Below, piece after piece: positions 1 to 9,790 of a stretch of DNA of 64,000 nt. A program made the translations under genes and the position numbers. The number at the start of each line of letters is the position of its first letter. Position 1 is the first letter of the stretch. The notes beneath the pieces were generated by a model. The model had not been told where the DNA came from and made no database searches. It worked only from the letters and a program-made list of their open reading frames with translations. The DNA comes from Syngnathus acus (taxonomy: Eukaryota > Chordata > Actinopteri > Syngnathiformes > Syngnathidae). Location: positions 11,386,039-11,450,038 of the forward strand of contig NC_051097.1 in NCBI RefSeq assembly GCF_901709675.1, written 5' to 3'.

Positions 1-14
1 AAGCACATTAGTCC

Positions 15-20
15 TTTATT
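15..20 (-). terminator. Poly(A) signal AATAAA on the minus strand at the window edge
   Basis: The plus strand reads TTTATT, which is AATAAA on the minus strand. A leftward transcript could be cleaved just outside the window. This may be a distal miga2 site or the end of another minus-strand transcript. The hexamer alone is weak evidence. Confidence 0.25.
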
Positions 21-299
21 GAAATGTTAAATGATCATCTTTTAAACATGCTGTTCTTTATGTTAGGGGCTAGCAATGCTAACACAATCAGCCCAGTGAG
101 CTAGCGTCAGTGTTAGTAAGTCCTCAAAGGAAGAGCTTATTAAAATAAAGCAACACTTTGATTTTCACCTTTCACCGTGTATTAAATGTGAGAGGAGCTC
201 GGGACGTGTGATGTTTGTTGAATTCCCTATGGGGAAAACAAACGCCTATATCAACTCTTCTCTTAAGCTAACTCGCTAGCCTTCATTGTGCCCACTGTC

Positions 300-735
300 A
301 CAGAGTGCGCATGCGCGCCGTCTCACAATTTAGCAAGCACGGTGACGTTTTGCGCTTCGCGGCGTCGCACAATTTGGCAACACTGGGCAACTGTGCGTTT
401 CCATTCACGGGGGACGACACACGAAAAGACGCCGGGTAGTCAACCGAGGGTCGGTCGTCAGGCGAAAAAACGTCGAATCCACTTACCCTCGGCAAACTCG
501 ACGTGTGTTAGCGATATGGACCGCCATCGAGGTGGCGCCGAGCACTGCTCTTCCAACGCCATCTTTACCCGGACGCAACCACCGGTCAAGACACACCCAT
601 CGCGCAAGGCCAGCCAATGGCGAGCAGCGAAAGTCCTTGGTGCCAACCAATCACCCATCGCGCCAGGCCAGCCAATGGCGAGCAGCGAAAGTCCTTGGTG
701 CCAACCAATCACAATGCGAGGGGAGCGGAGAGCCG
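300..735. promoter_or_regulatory. CpG-rich promoter region with NRF1, CCAAT and ETS-type motifs
   Basis: A palindromic GCGCATGCGC NRF1-type site lies at about 307-316. Four CCAAT boxes lie at about 614-710, two in each copy of a 58-bp tandem duplication. A CCGGAAGT ETS-type motif lies near 733. This combination is typical of TATA-less housekeeping promoters. I cannot assign the promoter to a gene: no coding first exon is visible on either side. Confidence 0.5.
594..712. repeat. 58-bp tandem duplication carrying paired CCAAT boxes (two copies)
   Basis: The segment at 594-651 is repeated almost without change at 652-709, with one visible difference in the early CGCGCAAGG / CGCGCCAGG stretch. 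Each copy holds CAGCCAATGG and CAACCAATCA, giving four CCAAT boxes spaced by the repeat period. NF-Y is the usual CCAAT-binding factor, so the duplication would double a promoter module. Confidence 0.85.
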
Positions 736-1267
736 GAAGTCCAAAGAATAATTGAATGAACAAGGAATACAAACACGAGCAGTTTTGTCTATTTCGTTAA
801 ATCATCTGAATAGTGGCATAGTATTGTTTAATAACAAAAATTAACATTTAATACAGAGAATCATCATCAATTTACAATTTTTACAAGCATTGAAAATGAA
901 AGAATTAAAAGAAAAGGCAGGGTGACAACACAATAAATAACAGATTTTTTTCCCCCCTCAATGTTTTGGCAATTATAAATCAACACCATTGGACAAGCTG
1001 CGCCGAGTCTCATTTTGTTCATATGAATTTCCCATGCAAGACAGAAAAGAAAAACTAACTTTTTAGTATGAAACTGCCCATTTTTGATGCACATTACTTA
1101 CTTACTAGATGAGCATGGATCCTTCCACTGGGAGATCGAATTGCACACGCAGACAAAGACTTTAAATAAAAGGGAAAGCATAAAAATCACAAACCACAAT
1201 GGCAGGCTGTTTTTTTTTTAGGGGGGGGGGGGGGAATATATCTCTTATGTACAATGTTCACCATATC

Positions 1268-1357
1268 TTAAGCCTAAACACATATGGCAAGAATAAAGGT
1301 AAAGATATGTATTTAAGCCTAAACACATATGGCATGAATAAAGGTAAAGATATGTAT
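1268..1357. repeat. 45-bp tandem duplication (two copies)
   Basis: Copies at 1268-1312 and 1313-1357 begin TTAAGCCTAAACACATATGG and end AAGATATGTAT. One base differs near the middle (GGCAAG versus GGCATG). It is A/T rich with no coding potential, and is probably a simple replication-slippage product. Confidence 0.85.
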
Positions 1358-2036
1358 CAGTGTCAATCATGTGCCGTCCCAAGCCACACATAGCCCTCCT
1401 GCTTTGAACTCACACCTTTACCATGGCACTGACCAGCGACCGCGGAGCTGAATGAGGTTTGTCGCTTTCATCCACTACAAACATTTGCATAACTTTCTCA
1501 TAAATATATCAATATTTATCGGTCAATATACACTGACCTGTAAATGTCAGAGTGCATTTTAGGTTCACCCTGAAATTTCCCTCAAATATCCCAAACTTTC
1601 TGTGAGTAGTGTATACGCATTTGTAGGTTGAAATGTTTTGGATTTGATTGACCAAGTGTCCCGCAGGTCGTCAACCTCTGCTTTGAACTTTCAACAGGAG
1701 CTTGATGGCCTAAAGCAGAGGACACGCGTTCGGTTCGCACTCTCACAATTGGACTGGAATAAATAGCTGCAGTACAACGAGATTCAAGTCGACTTTAAGG
1801 GCAACTTATCATCCTTGGAAATCGGTAATGATTTCATATCAAATGCACAAACGCGCAGCAACGGGTTGTGCTGCGATATATGCTGTACATACGGATGACG
1901 TTTGAAGAGCTGCCGGTCGCGTGTCACACGCGTCCTCTGTTCCGTGATGGACTTCTTGATAGTAGCTGATAACCTGACGAGTGAGTGGGAGGGGGGATGA
2001 GATTGACCCCCGTCCCTTACACACACCTGGTGCAGT

Positions 2037-5000
2037 TTAGTAGGGTCCCTGCACGTCGCCGTGCGGGCCGCCGTTGAGCTCCTGGAGGCCGTCAATGCCC
2101 AGGTAGCCCAGCAGGATCTCGCTGCGGCGGTGTGAGAGTTTCAGGATGTCCTCTGCCAAGCACTGCACTGTTGTGAAGCGCACCTTGTCGTGGTCAAACA
2201 TGTCCTTGAGGTACTGCACGATTTGTTGCTGCAGACAGTTGAGTTGAGCTTTGTCATTCACCAGTACCAGCTGAAAAGCTTTTCTTTCAGGATGTCAAAT
2301 GATTGCGATTGGGACGAGAAACATCACATCGAAGCACACACGTCCTCACCTTGAAAATGGTACACACTTCGCTCAAGTGCTGCCTGGGGCCCAAAAAGCC
2401 AAAGGCTAAAACCGGGCTCACGTGCTCCGATATCGCGTAGAAGTGGGCGATAAAGCCGTCGGGAACCATGAGAAGTCGCCTTTTGGCCTTTAACACCGAC
2501 CAGCAAGCCGTCGCCAGAGCCTGGAACACAAGCGCAACAGGCTCAGATGGAGCACGCCAGCATGAGAGCGGGCGCCCGCCGACCTCACCGTTTCTTTAAA
2601 GCTGTCCGAGAGCCATCGGTTCCTCAGCACGGCCACCACGGACGAGGGCGGGTTCTCCAGGTCTTCAAAGGCGTCCATCAGGATGAAGTCCAGCACGATG
2701 TCAAAGAAGGTCATGCACACCACCTTCAAAACGTGCAATCCAACATGAAACATCGACCCGAGTAAGCCACGCCCACAAGACGGCTCACCCCGCGGCCCTG
2801 CAGCTCCATCTTGGTGACGGCCCACGCCTCCTCTCGCTGAGTGTAGAGCAGCATGTCCTCGTAGCTCTCCAGGAACGCTTTTGGACTCTGAACGTGATGG
2901 CAAAAATAGCTAGATTTAATCCCGAGCCAAGAAGAAGAGCGAGTCTCCATTTGATGGCAACTTGTGAAGCGATGTTTGCGTGTGTTGTCAATTCCGTTCA
3001 TTATTCTCAAAATGTTGGCTTGTTGTTTTCACCTTGTTGGCCTTCACCATCAGGCCGGCAATCATTTGCTTGCCCGTCTCCATGAAGAACGTGCGGTGCG
3101 TCTCATCCAGCAACAGCATCTGAATCACAAGTGGGAGTCTTTATTGTGTTATGTTTCTCCCCCCCTCCCCCCCCCCGTGGGTGCATCATTCAAAACACTA
3201 AGTTACTTTTGATTTGTGCTTATAAATAGTTTAGCATTCTTTTACTTTTGTTCGCTTCTCTTTGTACTCGGCTGGGAAGGTGCGCACCCACCTGGAATGC
3301 TTGCCTGACACAGTGCAGCTTGGCCAGGAAGTCCTGGTCACCGTAACATTCAAGTAGTTCAGTCCTGGCAAAAAAAATAAATCTGGACTAGTGAATGCAA
3401 TTTGGCTAATGCTGAACTGAAACGCCGGAGAATTGAATTCAGAAATGGAGGAAATGGTGCTTCCTCTGTGTACCTCAGCGACCTGTAGGCCACGCGGTCC
3501 TCCCTGACACGAGCCAGAGCTTCTTCGTAGAGAGCGGCGGGCTTCAGGAGCTGGTAGGGGTCTTGTAGCGAAATGGCGTCAAACATCTGCACCCCAAAAA
3601 TACAAGTTCCTTCAAATATCGCGTTGCGGTCGCAACGGCGGCGACTGCGAACGTGGCCGACCTCCACGGCCGAGAAGAAGGAGTCATCGGACGAGACCGT
3701 GGCGGCGTCGTCGTCGTCGCTTGCCGCCATGCGGAAACTCTCCAGCGGGGGTAAGATGAGCGTGCCCTCGCTCTCTACTGGGACGGTGACAGCACATTTA
3801 GCAAAAGGCTCGAATGCAAGATGCCCGTCTTTAATGTTCGTCTGGGTTTTTTTGGCGGTTGTCTTACCAAAGTCAGCCAGCAGGCTTTCTGTGGGAATGC
3901 TGCCGCCAAAATCCTCCTGCAGGTGGTACGCCCGGTGCAGCAGCGTCTCCAGCTTGTCGGCAAACACTTTGTTGTGCGCTTCCATCTGAAAGTAGTGAGA
4001 ACAATTATTTAAAAATAAATAAATAAATTCAATCATAATAATTTTTTTTTAAAACTTACGGTGGGAGCATCCCCGCACGGTGCCCCCTGCAGTGCCAAGC
4101 TGCTGTTGCTGGAACTCAAGTTTCTGCGGGTGTGACGAGCATGCAGCGCTTGCTCCCATTTTTGGAGGGCCTCCTCGAACAGCTCCATGCCTGACGCACA
4201 ACGGCCTCGCTTTGTCACTGACAGGGAAGGTCCGTCATATGTCCGTCGAAATTTGATTTTACCCATTAAGTAGAGATTCTCCGCATTGGCGTCCTCGACC
4301 GCCGCCAACGGCTCCCCCGCCGCAGCCTCCTCAGCCTCCCAGGGCGTCGGCGGGTTGGCCGACTGATTGGGCGAGCTCGCGACTCGCATCTGTGGGAGGG
4401 GGACATACTCATTAGATGACATGTATGGCTGCTGATTTCAAAACTGAGAGAGAACGTCAGCAGGTGAGTGGCTGTCGAATACCCAAGTCATCTTCGCAGA
4501 GAGATGATGGAAACTTACGGACGCCAGGCTGTGCGAGGAGCTGGAATGTTTGCTGGGCGCCAGGGAGGAGATGCCACTCAGCGTGTCGTTGCTGCGAGTA
4601 CCGGGGCTCATCACCTGTCGGCCCGTCGGCGGAACTGCGGGGTGGGAGCGACGTCACGGCGGAAAAGTACGGCTGGCAAATATCGGGCGGCCAGCGAGCT
4701 ACCTTTCCTCAACGACGACGGCCTCCCCGTCCTGAGAAGCGCTTCGGGCACGCCCGTCGGCACCCGGTCCTCCTCGGTGCGGACAGCCTGCTTCCGCTTC
4801 CTGCCGCGCCGCTTCAGCTGGTGGGCGGTGAGCGCCAAGGCCACACTGCCCAGCGCCGTCGCAAACAGCACCTTCTTCAAGCTCGGGCTCAGCCTCAGCT
4901 GCGAGAAGATGGACTGAGAGGAAATGATTGTAATATTAGTATTTTTCAAGATACATTTTGTTTGTATTTGATGACAAAGCAGCCAGCGCAAATCTCTAAA

Positions 5001-5152
5001 AACATGGTTTGACTTTTTCAAACAGGTTTCGGTAACGACACCGTAGCCCTCTTTACCTGGCCAAACGTAGAATAGAGGAACACGGGTATCTCTGCGACCG
5101 TCATGGCCAAGGCCTGTGCGACGGACACGCCCTCCGTTCTTCTCAAGGACAT
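2037..5152 (-). CDS. miga2: Mitoguardin 2 (outer mitochondrial membrane lipid-transfer protein)
   Basis: Mitoguardin-2 (FAM73B) sits in the outer mitochondrial membrane, promotes mitochondrial fusion with MitoPLD, and links mitochondria to ER and lipid droplets. Fourteen coding exons on the minus strand: 5057-5152, 4703-4913, 4519-4634, 4263-4389, 4060-4190, 3868-3985, 3662-3777, 3474-3586, 3292-3364, 3033-3119, 2789-2887, 2589-2723, 2350-2520, 2037-2228. They sum to 1785 nt, 594 residues, close to the human 593. The N-terminus matches the family, with AQALAMTVAEIPVF then a basic stretch after the membrane segment (LFATALGSVALALTAHQLKRR). The middle holds SNDTLSGISS and the helical MELFEEALQKWEQAL. 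The C-terminal lipid-binding domain includes FFDIVLDFILMDAFEDLENP and RRSEILLGYLG. The start ATG at 5152 is the family start. The intron at 3587-3661 is short, in frame and has a weak GTCGGC donor. Confidence 0.95.
3587..3661 (-). other. miga2: 75-bp in-frame intron of miga2 with a weak donor
   Basis: The minus strand reads GAG|GTCGGC at the donor and TGCAG|ATG at the acceptor. The intron is exactly 25 codons long with no stop, so retention would give a slightly longer protein in frame. I treat it as an intron because family members join FFSA-x-E directly to the following (M/L)F(D/E) block. The residues encoded by the intron do not resemble that block. Confidence 0.6.
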
Positions 5153-6849
5153 CTCCGGGCGAGGCGAGTGGCAACCGCTCTCCGAAGAAACGCCAAAAAG
5201 CCTTCACCTGAAGCGCTGGGGTGAGCCAAGCTCGGGGGATTTGGCTTTTACTTTGCCGTCATCTGTCGCGTTAGCCTGCAACGCAGAAAATACATCAGCA
5301 CAAGGTCTTCACCCTGTCAGGAAGGCCACCTCCCGCTGCTCCAGACGGGGTATTAACACAAGGCGAGGTAATTAAGCTTGCATTAACCGGTTAGCGGCGG
5401 GGGAAAGGTGGCCAGAAAACAGGTACTTAGACAAAGAAAGAAAACAAACACTACGGCTGTGTTCTGAAACGGTTACCTGGTCCCTAAACACTACACAGGG
5501 ACTTCAAATTCCCCGGGACGTTTTAGATACATCGAGCCCCCCCCCCATTTTTTGTATCTACGAATTGCAAAACAATCCAGGAATAATTTGTGGTTGCGCC
5601 TAGGTGCCACAAGAGGGCGACAAAACATTTAAAGCAGGGACGGTCTTTTCCATGCAACACAAACACTTGAGTGAAATATTTTATCTAGCGGTTAAATCAC
5701 TCACCACAAACTATCAATAGAATTAGCTAAGATACTTGCACAGACTGCCGTGACATGTCAGGTGGGCAAATAATGCACATTAAGGCATTAAACAACCCTT
5801 TTGTCATTCTGAATTTTACAAACAAGGTGCAACTGAATAAGTACATTTGTGACCACTTCAAAACGAGATTATAGCTAAGTATACACACCTTTGTGTCATT
5901 TTATGGGCTATATTGGCTTACAAAAATGTTAGAAAACATGACAGCTCATATGGCTGGCTTTTATTCAAATCAGAAACCGTTAAAAATGATATGAGCGATG
6001 CCAAGAGAAACCTGCACAACTCAAGCTAGGCGGTTGGCAACCCGCTAGAAAGCCTCCACGTTTATCTTCGCACTGTTTATGTTTAACAACATTTGGAGGA
6101 AAACAAATGGACATTGCGGTAAGCGGCGTTAGCTATCAAGTTGGCTAGCCTAGCTCACGTCTCCTGTCAGAGAACATCACACCCGGTGCGACGCCTGACA
6201 CGTTTTACAGCAAATTCCAACTCGGGATCATATCAGCAGCTGAATAATAATGACTGTAGAGGCATTTTGTCTATACCGTGGGCATCCGACGTGCAAAGGA
6301 AGGGCATTCTTGTGTCACGGTGGAACCGTCCCGCAGAACAAAATGTGTGGTGGTGATACTGACACGACTGTTAGCCAATTGCGTAAGGGTGTAGGGGGAA
6401 CTTCCGCATTATTGACCAATCGGATAAAGCAAGTAGGAGGTTACGTATTTCTTTCATCCAATCAGATGTGTCAATGTTGACTCGCGACGCAAAAGCTCGC
6501 AGAAGCGAACCGGAAGTAAAGTTCGATCGACACAAGAACTTGGGCTCAGTTTGTCACAAAAACGGGGATATATTTCAAAATAAAGGTATTCTACATAACA
6601 CGTGCTTTTGACGTTTCTGTATTCCGACACGACTCTGAAAGCGTAACACAGAGTTTACAGTATCACACATTTCTGTGTATTCAGCAATAAAACCCAGAAA
6701 ACCATGAACATTCGGGCTTACTTTTGTTTTGCTGTCGGAAACGCCTGGATGGACCGGAAGCTCTGCGCTAATGCAACCCTGCGAATGACTACATTGGAGA
6801 AGATGAGTCCCGCTGAGTTAACGGTCCCGGGACCTCCAAAGGCCGTGAC
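5153..6849. promoter_or_regulatory. Divergent intergenic region between miga2 (-) and st6galnac4 (+)
   Basis: No protein-coding exon is visible. It must contain the 5' UTR exons and promoters of both flanking genes. A probable minus-strand acceptor sits just before 5209, so part of the miga2 5' UTR is likely spliced. CCAAT boxes lie at about 6375, 6416 and 6458, followed by an ACCGGAAGT ETS-type site at about 6509, a cluster typical of a shared promoter. A CTCF-like motif lies at 5606-5620. The stretch 5640-6120 is A/T rich and featureless to my reading. Confidence 0.55.
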
Positions 6850-8231
6850 ATGAAATCTACGGTAAGAACGAGTGTCTTTGAATGCATCACGTGCACTTCA
6901 TGCTCGTTTGATCAACTTTCTTCGACGTGTGCATCGATGTTTGTGCGCGCACACAGACGCTGCACTGGCTTTGCGTGCTCAGCCTCCTAAGCCTCCCGGT
7001 GTTGTGGTTGGGACATGTGATCAGCCGGGGGGACCGTGCACCACCCCCGCGCCCTGCAGCGAAGCCCAAAGAAGGAATCTGGGGCTACGTCAGGATCCGG
7101 CCTGACAGGGTGGACCAGGTGACACCTTTCAGGCATTTACATGATACTTGGTAAAACTCTTCTAATTGCCTAGAGAGGAAGGGCAGCAAATCACTGCTTT
7201 TGTCTAAATTCAACTTGTTTTCAAGCTGGATTCCCAATTGGCTTTTTTTTCTCTTTTTTTTTTGCATGCGTTTCAGTTCCTAAACCTGCACTTCAACCAG
7301 TGCGCGTTGATCTCCAGCTCCGGCCAGATGCGCGACGCCGGCCTTGGCGCCGACATCGACCGAATCCCATGCGTGATCCGCATGAACGATGCGCCCACGG
7401 CGGGCTACGAGGCCGACGTGGGTGCCCGGACCAGCGTGCGCGTGGTCTCGCACACCAGCGTGCCGCGCCTGCTCAAAGACGGGCGCCGCTACTTTCGAGA
7501 GGCAGCCGACACAGCGTACGTCTTCTGGGGGCCCTACAGGAACATGAGGACGGACGGGAAGGGCACCATCTTCAACGCGCTGCGGAGGATCGCCGCCCGC
7601 TATCCCAGCACCAGACTTTACGCCATGACCCCGGGGAGGATCCGGCTCTGTGACGACGTGTTCCAGAATGAAACCGGAAAGAATAGGTACAGTCGGATTC
7701 CAAGTAACGTGAGGAAGTAGAAGTAGTGCTTTGCCGCCACCCTGTGGTGTTTCTGCTGTTCCCTCTTGGACCTCTCTTTCAGAATCAAGTCTGGGGCGTA
7801 CCTCAGCACAGGGTTCTTCACCATGATGCTGGCTACGGAGATGTGCGAGCGCATTCGAGTTTTTGGGATGATTAACGCCGATTACTGCAAGTCAGTCAGT
7901 CAGTCAGTCACATAGCAATCGCATTCATCTATACCCCTAAATTCCCAGTGAAGCTTTGCGACTTTTGAAAGTGGGAAACCCTAATTACGCGCTGTTTTTG
8001 ATGCCGGCCCCGCTTTGCCCCCCTGTGGTCAGACAGAGCAATCGCAGAGCGGCGCTATACCATTACTACGACCGGGCGGCGGCGGCGGCGGCGGCGGACG
8101 AGTGCCTGATGTACAAGGCCCACGAGCGCAAGCGGCGCGGCGGCCATCGCTTCATCACCGAGAAGGCCATCTATGCCAAGTGGGCCGCGCGCCACAAAAT
8201 GGAGTTCACGCACCCCTCGTGGAATTTGTGA
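6850..8231 (+). CDS. st6galnac4: ST6GALNAC4-type alpha-2,6-sialyltransferase
   Basis: This Golgi type II membrane enzyme (GT29) adds sialic acid in alpha-2,6 linkage to the GalNAc of Neu5Ac-alpha-2,3-Gal-beta-1,3-GalNAc on glycoproteins and gangliosides. Five coding exons: 6850-6861, 6957-7118, 7277-7686, 7783-7890, 8033-8231 (891 nt, 296 residues; human about 302). It has a short cytoplasmic tail, then a membrane anchor (LHWLCVLSLLSLPVLWLGHV). The sialylmotif L runs from CALISSSGQM to the CVIRMNDAPTAGYEADVG block. The sialylmotif S is around YLSTGFFTMMLATEMC. The VS motif His/Glu lie in HRFITEKAIYAKW. A run of seven alanines, encoded by a GCG repeat, lies between the YHYYD and DECLMYK blocks. 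Its neighbour st6galnac6 lies in the same orientation, as in mammals. ST6GALNAC4 rather than -3 or -5 is inferred from the short stem and the synteny. Confidence 0.88.
7891..7911 (+). repeat. (GTCA)n microsatellite starting at a splice donor
   Basis: Five GTCA units begin at the first base of st6galnac4 intron 4, directly after exon 7783-7890, so the repeat itself supplies the donor GTCAGT. The following acceptor is at 8031-8032. Confidence 0.8.
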
Positions 8232-8869
8232 ATTTCTTCTTTATTCACTTGTCGGCAGTCAGTGAGCGATCAACGATCTTATTTCTGCCACCATTGACTT
8301 TGATAGAGTTATATTTCTCCGATTCTAATCACATGACAAAAATGTGTTTTTCTTAATCACAATCAAGGCAGCACTTGTTTTCTATCTGTTGAGGTGGGCC
8401 GGTTGGAGGAAGCGAAGGAAGGAAGGAAGGAAGGCAGGAAGAAAGAAAAATACGTCAAGGCTGCTTCTGCTGCTTATTTTTCCCCCCGTTTGTTCTTTTT
8501 TAATCGTCACTCGTCAGTCTGGTGTGTTGCCCCTTTCATTGCGGAATGCAAAGACACTCGTCAGTCTGGTGTGTTGCCGCTCGCTCGCTCTCATTGCGGG
8601 ATTCAAAGACATACGTTCAAACTGTTGAAGTAAAGTACCCAGTTGTTAACTGGCAGGCCAAAGTGGTATGTATGTTTTACTTGTATGTATTTAATGTGTA
8701 TGCTTTGTAAATCTAAGTTGATATACGTGTTTGTCTGACTAGTTCTATGGTGTGGCTTTGATGCAAACGAATGAAGACCACAGTAACTATTTGAAAGGAA
8801 CGGGTTGGCCTTACAGGCAAAAAGTGTTACTTTGCAATTATGTGTTCTACGTTCTGATTGCCTCTCACA

Positions 8870-9165
8870 GTTAAAGTCCCAATGATCGTCTCACACACAC
8901 ACATCTGGGTGTGGTGAAATTTGTCCTCTGCATTGAACCCATCCCCGTGTGATTTGGATCAATCCCCTGGGGGAGCAGTAGCGGGGGCGCCGCCGCGCTC
9001 GGGAAACATTTGGTGATCGAATTCCAACCCTTAATGCTGAGTGGCAAGCAGGGGAGGCAATGGGTCCCATTTTTATAGTCTTTGGTATGACCCGGCCGGC
9101 CAGGCTTTGAACCCACAACCTTCCAGGCTCAGGGCGGACACTAGGCCACTGAGCTGTAAACCGAG
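8870..9165 (-). mobile_element. tRNA-derived SINE, antisense to the sialyltransferase genes
   Basis: Read on the minus strand, it starts with a tRNA-like head. There is an A-box-like TGGCCTAGTGTC just left of 9160 and a B-box-like GGTTGTGGGTTCAAAGCC about 30 bases later. A unique body follows, including GGTCATACCAAAGACTATAA and GGGTTGGAATTCGATCACC, and it ends in a CA/GT-rich tail near 8890. This body is a familiar teleost SINE sequence dispersed in many copies. I do not recall its family name with certainty. Confidence 0.75.
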
Positions 9166-9312
9166 AATGAAAATTACAGAACCAAAACGTAGCGAGGGAA
9201 CAGTACACGGAGAAGTGGAAAATTCAAAATCTCCAAAAGGGGCGTGTGCGGTTTGGGGGTTGTCGACTTGCCGCTACAACGAGTCAGCTGACGTCAGCGA
9301 GTGTCGCAGCAA

Positions 9313-9393
9313 AATGGACTGGGCAGCTGCGGCGGCGGCGGCGGCGGCAGCCAAGCCGGAGCTGCGCTCTCCCAAGACAGAAGCATCACCATG
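9313..9393 (+). other. Possible upstream ORF in the st6galnac6 5' region
   Basis: A 26-codon ORF starts MDWAAAA, with ten alanines from a GCG repeat, and ends before the known start at 9791. If this stretch is part of the first exon it would be an upstream ORF. Nothing shows that it is transcribed or translated. Confidence 0.25.
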
Positions 9394-9790
9394 AGAGCCC
9401 GTCGAGGCGTCGCGCGCTCGCTCGCAACCCGCCTTCGGACCGCTTCGCGCAGCGCAACCACAAAACACCCGAGCAAAACGGTTAAGCTTCGTGGTCATGC
9501 CGCTCGAGGGAAATCCGAGTCAATCACGCGGGGCTGAGTGAGTGACATGGTAATTTGAATTTCTCCTATTTCATTCTTGTCTTTCTTGCCTTGCACGTAT
9601 TTAGGGTGATGCGTAATATAGCGATTGATCATAATGGGAGCGAGCATGTTTACTGAGTGGCTTGCGTAGCATCGAGTATGGGCGAGCATGAGCTGTAAAT
9701 AAACACTGACCCCCCGCCTCTCCACTAACCCCCCGCCCAAAATATGCTGCAGGACCACCACAGACAGCGTGTCCGCACACAACTAAAAGC

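Larger units (their letters stand above)
1..2036. other. Left flank: promoter-like region, tandem duplications, probable miga2 3' UTR
   Basis: I see no protein-coding exon here. The stretch nearest miga2 probably holds the miga2 3' UTR, transcribed leftward from position 2036. Its poly(A) site is unclear: minus-strand ATTAAA-type signals lie near 828 and 849. A CpG-rich, CCAAT-rich segment at about 300-735 looks like a promoter. A G run lies near 1219-1233. Two local tandem duplications are listed separately. The direction of any gene driven from 300-735 cannot be decided, because a leftward gene would leave the window almost at once. Confidence 0.5.
8232..9790. other. st6galnac4 3' UTR and st6galnac6 5' region
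   Basis: The first part is the st6galnac4 3' UTR. It contains a GGAA repeat near 8416-8440 and a locally repeated segment around 8505-8600, where a stretch beginning near TCGTCAGTCTGGTGTGTTGCC recurs. A SINE follows at 8870-9165. The GC-rich part around 9290-9400 looks like a noncoding first exon or promoter of st6galnac6. It carries a 26-codon ORF at 9313-9393 with a GCG-encoded alanine run. I see no clear AATAAA for st6galnac4. Confidence 0.5.

Noticed and set aside
3359-4036. 225-codon minus-strand ORF
   Set aside because: It is a read-through of several miga2 exons and introns, not a separate gene. Family alignment demands splicing.
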